From UMGS902 sp045580835 (GTDB lineage Bacteria > Bacillota > Clostridia > Oscillospirales > CAG-272), in the NCBI GenBank assembly GCA_045580835.1, contig JAZNOM010000051.1, positions 1 through 46,352 on the forward strand: a DNA stretch of 46,352 nt, written 5' to 3'. The position numbers and the translations under genes are program-made. How positions within the stretch are numbered: the first letter of the stretch is position 1; every line of letters starts with the position of its first letter. Below, in pieces: positions 15,125 to 24,806 of the stretch. The notes under the pieces are model-generated. The model was given only the letters and a program-made list of their open reading frames with translations. It was not told the origin of the DNA and did not search any database.

Positions 15125-17491
15125 ATGGCGCAAAAAAATGTGAACAGTGTAACAGCGAAGAGAAGCTTTATATTGCTCACTGTTTTTGCGCTTTTTTCTG
15201 TTTTGCTTGCCTCGCGCATATTTAAAATGCAGGTTTTTGAATATGATAAGTATCAGCACGAGGTAATTGATCAGATAACTGTTGAAAATTCTGTCAAAGC
15301 AGAACGCGGTGTTATTTACGACCGCAACATGAATGTTATCGCAACAAATCAAACAACATGGCGCGTTTTTATTTCGCCGGCGGATATTCAAAGTGCTGAA
15401 TATTTATCGGCGGTGGAACGCGCTGTTTGCAGTCTTAGATATACCGATGAATTTGCCGTCTCCGCGGTCGCAGGCACTCAAAACGAGTTAATCGCTAACG
15501 GTCTTTCGTCGATTTTGGGCGTTGACCGCGAAACGGTGCTTGAAAAGGCGGCAAAACTTGGCAGACGCGACGAAACTATCAAGAAGAACGTTGATAAAGA
15601 AACTGCAGACAAGGTGCTTGCCTTTATTGAAGAGAACGGACTTGAGCGTCAGGTGTACCTTGAAGCGACGAATAAACGCTATTACACATACGGTAATTTA
15701 GCATCGCAGACGGTAGGTTTTACCGGTGCAGACGGTCAGGGACTTTATGGTATCGAGTATGTGTACAATGAAGAACTCACCGGTGTAGACGGTAAATATA
15801 TCACGGCGCAGGATGCTCGCGGAAACGAGATGGCGTATGATTACGAAAGCTATGTTGCACCTATACACGGATATGATATGATAACTACGCTTGACGAGCG
15901 CGTGCAGCATGAGCTTGACCTTCAGGTAAAGGCGGCGGTTGAAGACCACGCACCGAGAAATCGCGCAGTCGGAATTGCAATGAACCCCAAAACCGGCGCG
16001 ATTTATGCAGTTTCTGTTCAACCCGATTTTGATTTGAACAATCCGTACACGCTCGATGCTATTTCTCAAACTGCACTTGAAGCAAGCGGCTTTGAAGAGG
16101 GAAGCGACGAATACGTAAATATGCTCGCATCGCTTCGCCAGGTAATGTGGAGCAATAAGGCTGTTACCGAACTTTATGAGCCCGGTTCTACCTTTAAGCC
16201 GATTACAACGGCGATGGCGCTTGAAGAAAATCTTGTTAAACCTACTGAAACCTTTACTTGTACCGGCGGTTTGCGCGTGCAAGGCTGGTCAAAGCCTATA
16301 AGCTGTCATAAAAAAGGCGGTCACGGCACCGTTACGTTTGCACGCGGACTTCAGCAGTCCTGTAACCCTGTGCTTATGACGATTGCGGCTAGAGTCGGTG
16401 TTGAAAAGTTTTGTGAATATTTTGAAGCGTTTGGTTACATGGATAAGAGCGGCGTTGATATCTCCGGCGAAGCCGAGACTATCTTTTTCAATCCAAGCAC
16501 GATGAGCAATGTCGACCTCGCGGTTGCATCCTTTGGCCAGCGTTTTAAGGTTAACCCTATCAATCATCTTACGGCAATCTGCACTATCGCTAACGGCGGT
16601 TATCTTGTAACACCGCACTTGGTTGATAAGTTTGTAGACGAAGACGGAAATGTAGTGTTTGAATACGACGACAGCTACAGACGTCAGGTTGTAAGTACTG
16701 CTACTGCAGCGACCGTAACCGAGATTCTTGAAGCAGGCGTTTCAGGCGACGGCGGTGCAAAAAATGCTTATGTAAAAGGCTATAAGGTTGCTGCAAAAAC
16801 CGGTACATCCGAAAAATTTGACGGTACATCACAAGCAACCAAGGAAGACGAAGAGTTTAAGGCGCGTATCAGCTCAACTGTTGCATATGCACCGGCTGAT
16901 GATCCTCAAATCGCAGTAATTATCATGGTTGATGAGCCTACCGGTGACAGTGTTTACGGAAGTATTGTTGCGGCTCCCTATGTTTCGGCATTTCTTGCAA
17001 ATATTTTGCCGTATCTTGGTGTAGAGCCTGAGTATACCGACGAGGAACTTGCAACCGTTCAGCACACCGTTGCGCGCTACATCGGTCAGAATTCCGATAG
17101 CGCAAAGGCTGCTATTGAAAAACTCGGTATAGCGGTTGAAATCGTTGGCGGCAGCGGCGAGGTAACTTCACAGGTGCCGAAGCGCGGAAGCGTTATTTCT
17201 TCGGAAAACGGTAAAATTATTCTGTATACCAACGGCGCGGATAGCGAAAGCAGAACGGTTAAAGTTCCGTCTGTGCTTGGACTTACCGCGGCAGAAGCCA
17301 ATACAAAGATAATAAACGCGGGTCTTAACATTGCGATTAAGGGCGCGCAGAATTATGATAAAGGAAGCGGGGCTATCGTGACCTCGCAGGATTACAACGC
17401 AGGCGAGTCGGTGCCTTACGGAACTGTTATTACCGTTGAGGTATTGCATCTTGACGGCTCCGATGATACCTACGGATATAACGAGGAATAA
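15125..17491 (+). CDS. division/sporulation class B PBP with two PASTA domains (FtsI/SpoVD type)
   Basis: Monofunctional DD-transpeptidase that crosslinks septal (or spore cortex) peptidoglycan with FtsW. From the N-terminus: short cytoplasmic part, one membrane anchor (~15-33), pedestal domain starting at KAERGVIYDRNMNVIA, then the transpeptidase with S355-T-F-K358, S412-C-N414 and K558-T-G560. Two PASTA domains end the protein (~655-715 and ~718-780, second beginning VKVPSVLGLTAAEA). 788 aa, normal for the family. B. subtilis has both pbpB and spoVD here; only one gene is present, so it may serve vegetative division, sporulation or both. Confidence 0.93.
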   Translation: MAQKNVNSVTAKRSFILLTVFALFSVLLASRIFKMQVFEYDKYQHEVIDQITVENSVKAERGVIYDRNMNVIATNQTTWRVFISPADIQSAEYLSAVERAVCSLRYTDEFAVSAVAGTQNELIANGLSSILGVDRETVLEKAAKLGRRDETIKKNVDKETADKVLAFIEENGLERQVYLEATNKRYYTYGNLASQTVGFTGADGQGLYGIEYVYNEELTGVDGKYITAQDARGNEMAYDYESYVAPIHGYDMITTLDERVQHELDLQVKAAVEDHAPRNRAVGIAMNPKTGAIYAVSVQPDFDLNNPYTLDAISQTALEASGFEEGSDEYVNMLASLRQVMWSNKAVTELYEPGSTFKPITTAMALEENLVKPTETFTCTGGLRVQGWSKPISCHKKGGHGTVTFARGLQQSCNPVLMTIAARVGVEKFCEYFEAFGYMDKSGVDISGEAETIFFNPSTMSNVDLAVASFGQRFKVNPINHLTAICTIANGGYLVTPHLVDKFVDEDGNVVFEYDDSYRRQVVSTATAATVTEILEAGVSGDGGAKNAYVKGYKVAAKTGTSEKFDGTSQATKEDEEFKARISSTVAYAPADDPQIAVIIMVDEPTGDSVYGSIVAAPYVSAFLANILPYLGVEPEYTDEELATVQHTVARYIGQNSDSAKAAIEKLGIAVEIVGGSGEVTSQVPKRGSVISSENGKIILYTNGADSESRTVKVPSVLGLTAAEANTKIINAGLNIAIKGAQNYDKGSGAIVTSQDYNAGESVPYGTVITVEVLHLDGSDDTYGYNEE

Positions 17492-17498
17492 GTTTAAA

Positions 17499-17533
17499 TC
17501 CGCGGAAGTTTAAATACTAAACTTTCGGAGGAT
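17499..17533 (+). promoter_or_regulatory. hairpin overlapping the murE Shine-Dalgarno
   Basis: AAGTTTA (17506-17512) pairs with TAAACTT (17518-17524) across AATAC. TCCG (17499-17502) can extend the stem with CGGA (17526-17529), which is the first half of the SD CGGAGGA of murE. Folding would partly hide the ribosome site. It lacks the T tract of a terminator. Confidence 0.4.
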
Positions 17534-17535
17534 TT

Positions 17536-19020
17536 ATGATACTTTCTAAACTTTTTAACGGTACCGATATCACAAGTAACAATGACGTTGAGGTGGATGC
17601 CGTTGTTTACGATTCACGCAGGGTGAAAAATGGCGATGTGTTTGTTGCGCTTGGCGGAACAAATACAAATGGCGAAAAATTTGCGTTTGATGCGGAGAAA
17701 AACGGTGCCGTTGCCTACGTTGGTGAAAAAAAGATAGAGGGACTTAAAATTCCGCAGTTTGTCACTTCAAATGCACGCCGTACGCTTGCATTCATGTGCG
17801 CCAATTTTTACGGTAATCCGCAAAATAAAATGCGGATAATCGGAGTCACCGGTACAAACGGCAAGACTTCAACCGCGTTTTTGCTTAAGACCGTGCTTGC
17901 ACACGGCGGCTATAAAACCGCGCTTTGCGGCACTGTGAAATGCATGATTGGCGAAGAGGAATACACTCCAAAGCTTTATGGAGAAGCCGAAAATAATTTT
18001 CACACTATGACCACTCCCGACCCGGATGTGCTTTATATGGTTATGCGCGACATGGTCGAAGCCGGTGTTGAAATATTGGTTATGGAAACTTCTTCACATG
18101 CACTTGCCCTTGAAAAACTTGCTCCAATCTCCTTTGAAATTGGTATTTTCACTAATTTAACCGAGGAGCATCTCGATTTTCACAAAAGCATGGACGAATA
18201 TCTTTTGGCAAAGGCAAAGCTTTTTAACCAGTGTAAAAAAGGGATTTTTAACATTGATGATGCTTTTGCAGAAAGGATTATGGGACTTTCAAACTGCAAA
18301 AAAATCAGTTTCGGCATAAAAAAACGTGGCGATTATTTTGCAGAGAAAATAGTTACGCGCGGCGTGCAGGGCAGCGAGTACGTTTTACACTCGGCAAATT
18401 CCAGATTTAAAATAAAAACACAAATTCCGGGCGACTTTACACTGTATAATACATTGGCTGCGGCAGTTGCTGCGCGCGAGTTTTCGGTTAATCTTATCAC
18501 CGTTCAAAACGCAATATATTCACTATGCGGCATTTGCGGCAGACTTGAACGTGTGAAACTGGGATTCGAGGGCAACGGTATTTCGGTGTTTATTGACTAC
18601 GCGCATACACCGTTTGCGCTTGAAAATTTGCTGAAATGCGTATCAGACTTTCGTGAGGAAGGTCAACGCATAGTAACACTTTTTGGGTGCGGCGGAGACC
18701 GCGATAAAGAAAAACGCAGCGCAATGGGAAAAATCGCGGTTGATATGAGCGATTTCGTCATAATTACCAGCGATAATTCAAGAAGCGAGGAGCCTTCTGA
18801 CATTATCAAAGATATCATTGACGGTATTGGAAACGCAGACAACTATACTGTAATAGAAAACCGCCGCGAGGCGATAGAATTCACCATTGAAAACGCGGCA
18901 GCAGGAGATATTATACTGCTTGTAGGCAAAGGACATGAGCAGTATGAGATTGATAAAAGCGGATTGCACCCTTTTTCCGAGATTGAAATTGCGGAGAAGG
19001 CGGCGCGAAACAGAAGATAA
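17536..19020 (+). CDS. murE: UDP-MurNAc-tripeptide synthetase MurE, meso-DAP type
   Basis: Adds the third stem amino acid to UDP-MurNAc-L-Ala-D-Glu in the cytoplasm. The 494-aa protein keeps all Mur-ligase marks: GTNGKTS (106-112), the METSSHAL and FTNLTEEHLDFH motifs, LYNTLAAAVAA, GRLERV, FIDYAHTPFAL and GCGGDRDKEKR. The specificity loop reads D413-N-S-R416-S-E, the DNxR form of DAP-adding enzymes (usual DNPR with Pro replaced by Ser), unlike Lys-type loops. This supports meso-DAP peptidoglycan. It has a good SD. The stop TAA is followed by the murF-like gene after 23 nt. Confidence 0.94.
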   Translation: MILSKLFNGTDITSNNDVEVDAVVYDSRRVKNGDVFVALGGTNTNGEKFAFDAEKNGAVAYVGEKKIEGLKIPQFVTSNARRTLAFMCANFYGNPQNKMRIIGVTGTNGKTSTAFLLKTVLAHGGYKTALCGTVKCMIGEEEYTPKLYGEAENNFHTMTTPDPDVLYMVMRDMVEAGVEILVMETSSHALALEKLAPISFEIGIFTNLTEEHLDFHKSMDEYLLAKAKLFNQCKKGIFNIDDAFAERIMGLSNCKKISFGIKKRGDYFAEKIVTRGVQGSEYVLHSANSRFKIKTQIPGDFTLYNTLAAAVAAREFSVNLITVQNAIYSLCGICGRLERVKLGFEGNGISVFIDYAHTPFALENLLKCVSDFREEGQRIVTLFGCGGDRDKEKRSAMGKIAVDMSDFVIITSDNSRSEEPSDIIKDIIDGIGNADNYTVIENRREAIEFTIENAAAGDIILLVGKGHEQYEIDKSGLHPFSEIEIAEKAARNRR

Positions 19021-19043
19021 TGAATTTAGAAAGGAGTGCGTAT

Positions 19044-20447
19044 ATGAGAATTCAGTTAAAGCTTGGCAGTATAAGTGCAAAAGAGCTTGCTGCGTGCATG
19101 CAGGCAGAAATAGTTTGTCTATCGCAGGATGCGGTGGATAACGAAATCGCACTTCTTACAAACACAGTCGGTGATATTTCACAGCACACTCTTTTTATTG
19201 TCGGTGAAGATAATTCGCTTAACGAGATGATGGCGGCGGCTAAGAACGGTGCTTTCACCGTCCTTTGTACAAAAGCGCCCGAGTCACTTGAAAGAATTCC
19301 ATCCACTGCGGTTATCGTATGCGATAACGTGAATTATGCAATAGAGCGTTTTGCTAAGAACTACGCAAAGCGCGGAAATCACAAAACAGTTGCGCTTACC
19401 GGTGCAAAAGGTAAAACGCGCACCGGCGAGTTTGTATACTCTGTGCTTGAAGAAAAGTACAACGTATTTACAGCAATTGATAAACAAACTACAGAAAAAA
19501 ATGATGCTCTTCCGCTTTTGGATATTCCCGCTAATGCGGATTTCTTCCTGACGGAACTGAAAATTCGCGATAAAAAGGATATATCAAGGCTTGCGAGTGT
19601 GTTTGACACCGATGTCGGAATTATTACTTCGCTTAAAAGCAGTTTTGGTGATGAGGCGAATGTGAATGTTTTAGCAGGGATTAAAGAGGGCGGCGAAATA
19701 GCATTTTGCCTTGAGGACGATGTTCCGTCAATGCTTTGCCGTACCGATATTAAAACTGATACCGTTTCGGTGAACAGTAAAGATGCCAGCCTTCATGCGG
19801 AAAATATCAGCGAGCGCGATGGACGCACGGTTTTTGATATTGTTGGCGACGGTATATGTCTTGACAACGTGGAAATACCGTTTATAGGCGATGACAATGT
19901 GCGAAGCGCGCTATTTGCGGCTCTTGTGGGAATTAAATATGGCGTTCCGATTGAAAAGATACGTACGGGACTAAAAAATCATCATTCTCCCGAACTTGGA
20001 GTTAAGATTTATACAGTTGGAGAGGTTACTTTTGTTGTAGATACATCTTCTGCCACTGTGGATAGCGTGAAGCGCGGACTTGATACTTTATGTGATATTG
20101 CAAAAAGACACAGCGGCTCAAGGAAAATTGCGTTGGTTGGTGATATCAGAGATTTTGGTCAGGAAACTCGAACATTGCATGAAAAAATGGGCGAGTATAT
20201 TTTTGAAAGCAAGATTGATAAACTCTTTACCTACGGCATCGCCGCAGAGCAAATCGGAGTGGGCGCGCGCCGCGCGGGAATGAAAGATGGCGATGTGTCA
20301 GGCAACATGGACCTTTTTTCACCGCTGAAAAGCGCAGAGGCCATTGCATCGGTACTTAGACCCGGAGATGTGGTATTTGTTCGCATCGGCAGAAAAAATG
20401 CAGCGCAAGAGATAGAAGAGTATCTTCGCCAAAAAGTTGAAAAATAA
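19044..20447 (+). CDS. divergent MurF-like Mur ligase homologue
   Basis: 467 aa in the place normally held by murF, which adds D-Ala-D-Ala to the UDP-MurNAc-tripeptide. It keeps a Mur-ligase frame: GAKGKT P-loop (120-125), a TEL segment where MurF has EMG, and GDIRDFGQ...LHEKMG (from 366). Several family residues are changed. The usual ITNIxxAHLE is ITSLKSSFGD. The HNxxNxLAA motif is DNVRSALFA. YNANPxS is replaced by TSSATVDS (from D333). It is either a fast-evolving MurF, a MurF with altered chemistry, or a non-catalytic relative. AAGGAG 7 nt before the ATG at 19044 fixes the start. Confidence 0.75.
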   Translation: MRIQLKLGSISAKELAACMQAEIVCLSQDAVDNEIALLTNTVGDISQHTLFIVGEDNSLNEMMAAAKNGAFTVLCTKAPESLERIPSTAVIVCDNVNYAIERFAKNYAKRGNHKTVALTGAKGKTRTGEFVYSVLEEKYNVFTAIDKQTTEKNDALPLLDIPANADFFLTELKIRDKKDISRLASVFDTDVGIITSLKSSFGDEANVNVLAGIKEGGEIAFCLEDDVPSMLCRTDIKTDTVSVNSKDASLHAENISERDGRTVFDIVGDGICLDNVEIPFIGDDNVRSALFAALVGIKYGVPIEKIRTGLKNHHSPELGVKIYTVGEVTFVVDTSSATVDSVKRGLDTLCDIAKRHSGSRKIALVGDIRDFGQETRTLHEKMGEYIFESKIDKLFTYGIAAEQIGVGARRAGMKDGDVSGNMDLFSPLKSAEAIASVLRPGDVVFVRIGRKNAAQEIEEYLRQKVEK

Positions 20448-20468
20448 CCTTGAAAGTTGGAAAATCAC

Positions 20469-21449
20469 ATGACAGTAGTATACAGCATAGTTGCGGTTTT
20501 GGTGTTTGCACTTACCGTACTTTCACTCAGAATACTTATTCCCAAACTTCGCAGTATGAAGATGGGACAGAAGATTCTTGATATCGGTCCTCGTTGGCAC
20601 AAGTCAAAAGAGGGAACACCTACAATGGGCGGTCTTGGTTTTGTAATTCCCACTGTTTTTGTTTTAGCGGGAGCCATGATTTACATACGTTGGAGCGGTG
20701 CAAGCAGTTCTGTGCTTTCGCTTGTGCTTACTCTTTTGCTTGCTCTCGGCAACTGCGCTATCGGTATTATTGATGACCTTACCAAGTTTAAAAAGCAGCA
20801 AAACGAGGGACTTACTGCGCCGCAGAAATTTGCACTGCAGCTTGCAATGGCAGGCGCGTTTATCGCGTTGCTTAAGATATACGGAAAAATTGATACTACG
20901 CTTGCTGTTCCTTTTACCTCGTATGAGATTGAACTTGGTTGGTTCTATTACATTTTTGCACTTGTGTTTATTACCGGTATAATCAACAGTGTTAACCTTA
21001 CCGACGGCCTTGACGGACTTGCAAGTTCGGTTACACTTGTTGTTGGTGTATTCTTTGCGGTTCTGGCATTTACAAGCGAAGGTATAGAACTTGCAGTACT
21101 TTCAGCGGCTATCGTCGGTGCAACCCTTGGATTTTTGATGTATAACTTTTATCCTGCACGCGTGTTTATGGGCGATACAGGCTCGCTTTTTCTTGGTGGA
21201 CTTGTTGCAGGCGCGGCATTTATGATAAATAATCCGCTTATCGTAGCTATCGCGGGTATAATTTATATCTGTGAAGCAATGTCGGATATCATTCAGGTTG
21301 GATTTTACAAGCTTACACATAAGCGTGTGTTTAAAATGGCTCCTATTCATCACCACTTTGAAAAGTGCGGTTGGAGCGAAGTCAAGGTTGTTGCAGTGTT
21401 TACTGCAGTGACCGCGGTATTTTCGGTAATTGCGTATTTAGCAAAATAA
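20469..21449 (+). CDS. mraY: phospho-MurNAc-pentapeptide transferase MraY
   Basis: Integral membrane enzyme that moves phospho-MurNAc-pentapeptide to undecaprenyl phosphate, making lipid I. 326 aa with about ten helices and the family motifs GTPTMGGLGF (near 44), GIIDDLTKF (DDxxK loop), NSVNLTDGLDGLASS (near 175), FMGDTGSLFLGG (near 235) and the histidine loop PIHHHFEKCGWSE (near 290). The ATG at 20469 is preferred over a TTG at 20457; neither has a strong SD. Confidence 0.95.
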   Translation: MTVVYSIVAVLVFALTVLSLRILIPKLRSMKMGQKILDIGPRWHKSKEGTPTMGGLGFVIPTVFVLAGAMIYIRWSGASSSVLSLVLTLLLALGNCAIGIIDDLTKFKKQQNEGLTAPQKFALQLAMAGAFIALLKIYGKIDTTLAVPFTSYEIELGWFYYIFALVFITGIINSVNLTDGLDGLASSVTLVVGVFFAVLAFTSEGIELAVLSAAIVGATLGFLMYNFYPARVFMGDTGSLFLGGLVAGAAFMINNPLIVAIAGIIYICEAMSDIIQVGFYKLTHKRVFKMAPIHHHFEKCGWSEVKVVAVFTAVTAVFSVIAYLAK

Positions 21450-21474
21450 AAAACATGTGCGGAGGGCGGCATAA

Positions 21475-22692
21475 ATGGAAAAGAATAAAACAATCAGAAA
21501 CGCCGCACCTGTGCCGGCACCAAGCGGCAAGCATGCAGTTTCACAGCGTGGCGCGTTTAACCCCGATGAATATAGGGTAGTGCGTGGCGGCGTTGACAAC
21601 TTTTTGCTTTTTACAATTCTGATTTTGCTCGCATTTGGTCTTATAATGGTATTTAGTGCAAGCTATGCAGATGCAAGAACGAGATACGGCGACAGCTATT
21701 ATTTCATCAAACGTCAAAGTATAATGGTGATAATCGGTCTTGTAACTATGGTGGTTGCCTCAAGACTCAAAATTACTTTTTACAGAACAGCAGCGGTTTT
21801 TGCATATGCATTTTCGGCATTCTTGCTTTTGGTCGTGCTGTTTGCCGGCGATACCGGCGGTGGTGCGCAGCGCTGGATAGAACTTGGCCCGCTTCGCTTT
21901 CAGCCGTCTGAAATGGCAAAATACTCGCTAATACTGATGCTTGCGTGGTATTATTCAAAGTATCACGAAAAAGCACTTGACCACAAGAACAATAAAAACG
22001 CGTATATATACGGAACATTGATTCCTTTGTTGTTCATTGGCTTGATTTGTTTTCTCGTTATGCTTGAAAGACATCTTTCCGGTATCATAATAATCGGATG
22101 TATCGGCCTTATGGTTATGTTTTCATCGGGAATCAAGTTAAGACTTCTCGGTTTGTTTGCGGCTATCGGTATTTCGGGTGTTGCGGCAATAGCGATTTTT
22201 ACCGACTACACAAAGCGCAGAATTGACATTTGGCTTAACCCCGAGGAGTTCCCGCAGGAAGGCGGTTGGCAGACATTGCAGGGACTTCGCGCAATAGGTT
22301 CAGGCGGATTGTTTGGACTGGGGCTTGGTAATAGCCGTCAAAAATACAGTTATGTTTCACAACCTCAAAACGACTTTATTTTTACTATAACATGTGAAGA
22401 ACTCGGTTTTATCGGAGCTGCTGCGGTAATCGTACTTTTTGCACTCTTGGTATGGCGCGGCATTGTAATTGCGCTTCGCGCCCCCGACCGTTTTTCTCAG
22501 CTTGTTGCGATTGGCATCAGCTTTAAGGTGGCACTGCAGGTGATACTTAACATTGCGGTAGTTACAAATTCTATTCCAAATACCGGCATTTCGCTCCCGT
22601 TTTTCAGTTACGGCGGCACGGCAATGGTAGTGCAGCTTGCAGAAATGGGAACACTGCTTGCCATATCACGGCACACGCTTGAAAAGAAGTAG
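21475..22692 (+). CDS. ftsW: SEDS peptidoglycan glycosyltransferase FtsW
   Basis: Polymerises lipid II at the septum together with the class B PBP encoded upstream. 405 aa with a ~40-residue charged cytoplasmic N-terminus and about ten helices. SEDS motifs seen: GGGAQRWIELGPLRFQPSE, LERHLSGIIII, FPQEGGWQTLQGLRAIGSGG, the QNDFIFTITCEELGFIGA loop and the ISLPFFSYGG C-terminal motif. The RodA alternative is less likely given the position between mraY and murG; murD, often found here, is absent. SD GCGGAGG. Confidence 0.92.
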   Translation: MEKNKTIRNAAPVPAPSGKHAVSQRGAFNPDEYRVVRGGVDNFLLFTILILLAFGLIMVFSASYADARTRYGDSYYFIKRQSIMVIIGLVTMVVASRLKITFYRTAAVFAYAFSAFLLLVVLFAGDTGGGAQRWIELGPLRFQPSEMAKYSLILMLAWYYSKYHEKALDHKNNKNAYIYGTLIPLLFIGLICFLVMLERHLSGIIIIGCIGLMVMFSSGIKLRLLGLFAAIGISGVAAIAIFTDYTKRRIDIWLNPEEFPQEGGWQTLQGLRAIGSGGLFGLGLGNSRQKYSYVSQPQNDFIFTITCEELGFIGAAAVIVLFALLVWRGIVIALRAPDRFSQLVAIGISFKVALQVILNIAVVTNSIPNTGISLPFFSYGGTAMVVQLAEMGTLLAISRHTLEKK

Positions 22693-22759
22693 TTTTCTTC
22701 ATTTATATTATATATACTATGTCAGCGGACAAATTTAAGGTCAAGAAAGGTCAAATAAA

Positions 22760-23869
22760 ATGCGAGTTTTGATGACTGGCGGCGGCACCGGCGGACATGT
22801 ATATCCCGCCCTTGCTATAGCCTCCGTGATAAAACAGAATAATCCTGATGCCGAGATTGCGTTTGTCGGCACTCCGACAGGCATGGAAAACAAGCTTGTG
22901 GGCGCCGCAGGGTATAAGATGTATCACGTGGACGTAAAGGGTTTTAGGCGCAGCTTATCGCCGAAGAACTTGAAGGCGCTTTACCTTGCTCTTGTTTCAC
23001 CTCAAAAGGCGAAGAAAATTATCAAAGATTTTAAACCGGATATCGTTATCGGCACAGGTGGATATGTTTCGTGGCCGATACTTGTTGCCGCTTCAAAACT
23101 CGGTGTACCAAGTGCGGTGCATGAGTCAAACGCAGTACCGGGCGTTACCGTGAGAAAACTTGCATCGTATGTTGACCGCGTTTACGTCAACTATGAGGAA
23201 AGCATATCTCTTCTTTCACACAAGGAAAAAGCACTCCGCGTAGGTTGCCCGCTACGCCTTGATTTTGAAGCCGTAGACAAGAAAACTGCGCGAAAAGCGC
23301 TTGGAATTCCTGAAGATGTAAAGGTTGTGCTTTCGTTTGGCGGCTCTCTCGGAGCGGAGCAGGTGAACTTTGCAATGCTCGATTTCATGGAAGATTATGT
23401 GGCGAACCACAGCGATGTTATACATGTACACGCCACCGGTTCGATCGAGTGGGAGATTGCCACTGAAATATTCAAAAACAAAGGCCTTGACAAATGTGGT
23501 AATATCAGATTTGTTGAGTATATAAACGATATGCCGCTTCAAATGGCGGCGGCTGATGTAGTGGTATGCCGTTCAGGTGCAAATGCGGTGTCCGAACTTG
23601 CGCTTATGAAGAAAGCAGCAATACTCATTCCATCTCCTAATGTAACGGATAATCAGCAGTTTAAAAACGCTAATGCCATAGCAAAGCAGGGCGGCGCACT
23701 TTTGATAGAAGAAAAAGATATAACGCGTGAAAAAATCGTGGATATGATATCTTCTGTGTTGGACGATGAAGAGAAGAGGACAGCCATGGGCGAAAAGATT
23801 TATTCTTTTGCCGTGCCGGATGCAAACAAGCGGATTTATGAAGATTTGTGTCGCTTGATGAGTCGATAA
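22760..23869 (+). CDS. murG: UDP-GlcNAc:lipid I N-acetylglucosaminyltransferase MurG
   Basis: Peripheral membrane GT28 enzyme that adds GlcNAc to lipid I, giving lipid II. The 369-aa protein shows TGGGTGGHVYPALAIA at the N-terminus, IGTGGYVSWPILVAA near 95, HESNAVPG near 122, SFGGSLGAEQVN near 193, and the donor-site CRSGANAVSELALMKKAAILIPSP (abridged here) around 272-290. A 67-nt gap separates it from ftsW; no convincing separate promoter. Confidence 0.95.
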   Translation: MRVLMTGGGTGGHVYPALAIASVIKQNNPDAEIAFVGTPTGMENKLVGAAGYKMYHVDVKGFRRSLSPKNLKALYLALVSPQKAKKIIKDFKPDIVIGTGGYVSWPILVAASKLGVPSAVHESNAVPGVTVRKLASYVDRVYVNYEESISLLSHKEKALRVGCPLRLDFEAVDKKTARKALGIPEDVKVVLSFGGSLGAEQVNFAMLDFMEDYVANHSDVIHVHATGSIEWEIATEIFKNKGLDKCGNIRFVEYINDMPLQMAAADVVVCRSGANAVSELALMKKAAILIPSPNVTDNQQFKNANAIAKQGGALLIEEKDITREKIVDMISSVLDDEEKRTAMGEKIYSFAVPDANKRIYEDLCRLMSR

Positions 23870-23905
23870 AAGTCAAAAAAGGTCAAAGATTGGAGATGCA
23901 AACAC

Positions 23906-24757
23906 GTGCCTGAAAATAAAAACAGACAACAGAATAATCGTCGCTCTCCTGCTTTTACCGTTCAGGATGAAATAAAACGCGATAGGCGTATTAGGCGTAA
24001 TGCGAAGATACGCAGGGCGCGCGAAAATTCATATAAGGCTATTACATTGCTTCTTTGCGTTGCGGTGTTTTTGATAACTGCCTCGGCTATCGTTTTTGCG
24101 GTTACCCGTGTTGAAACGGTCACAGTTATCGGTAATGCGCGGTATGCTAGCGAGGATATACTTGCCGCAGCGGAAGTCGAGGGCGCGGTGTTGCCGTTTC
24201 TTACTGACATGACAGTTGAGAAAAAAGTAATTGCCGCATGTCCGTATGTAAATTCTATAGAACTTAAAAAAACTTATCCTTCCACACTTGAAATCGTAGT
24301 AACCGAGGCCGCGGCAGTGTATACTGCTTTTATACGCGGCGGGCAGTATTCCCTTGATTCTGATTTGCGAGTGATAGATTCTACCGAAAGCAAGGACGGT
24401 CTGATAGAGCTGTACTTACCTGAAGTAGTGCGCGCTGTTGAGGGCGAAAGAATTGAGTTTTACGATACGGTGAATGCCGAGCGTGTTCCTGAACTTCTTG
24501 CGGCGTTCTTTGAGGACGAAAATGCGTTGCCGCTGACATCGCTCGATCTCACAAATCGCTTTAGCATAAGCGGTACTGTAGGGGACAGTATAAAAATCAA
24601 TTTCGGCGACTACAATGATATCCCAATAAAGCTTAACGCGGCTCATCAGCTTATCCAAAAAGCAGTTGAAAATAAATCAAGCAGAACGCTTGTTAACGTG
24701 TCTGCTCTTAAGGGTACGGGACCGAGTGTTATATACGATTACGAGGGCGAATTTTAA
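23906..24757 (+). CDS. ftsQ: cell division protein FtsQ/DivIB
   Basis: Septal scaffold that binds FtsL and FtsB. 283 aa: basic cytoplasmic N-terminus (~45 residues rich in R and K), one helix (~46-68), then a POTRA domain (VTVIGNARYASEDILAAAEV) and a FtsQ-type beta domain (VNSIELKKTYPSTLEIVVTE). GTG start at 23906 with GGAGA about 10 nt upstream. The stop codon lies inside the operon terminator, marking the end of the dcw transcript. Confidence 0.9.
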   Translation: MPENKNRQQNNRRSPAFTVQDEIKRDRRIRRNAKIRRARENSYKAITLLLCVAVFLITASAIVFAVTRVETVTVIGNARYASEDILAAAEVEGAVLPFLTDMTVEKKVIAACPYVNSIELKKTYPSTLEIVVTEAAAVYTAFIRGGQYSLDSDLRVIDSTESKDGLIELYLPEVVRAVEGERIEFYDTVNAERVPELLAAFFEDENALPLTSLDLTNRFSISGTVGDSIKINFGDYNDIPIKLNAAHQLIQKAVENKSSRTLVNVSALKGTGPSVIYDYEGEF

Positions 24758-24776
24758 ATTCGCCCTTATATTTTTT
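24744..24776 (+). terminator. dcw operon terminator overlapping the ftsQ stop
   Basis: AGGGCGAATTT and AAATTCGCCCT are exact reverse complements separated by a single T, followed by TATATTTTTTAATTTT. The stem contains the last four codons and the stop of ftsQ. Confidence 0.85.
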
Positions 24777-24806
24777 AATTTTATTTAATATTTTTGCTGA
24801 AAATAC

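Noticed and set aside
22713..22718. TATACT upstream of murG as an internal promoter
   Set aside because: No acceptable -35 at 16-18 nt upstream; the segment is simply AT-rich.
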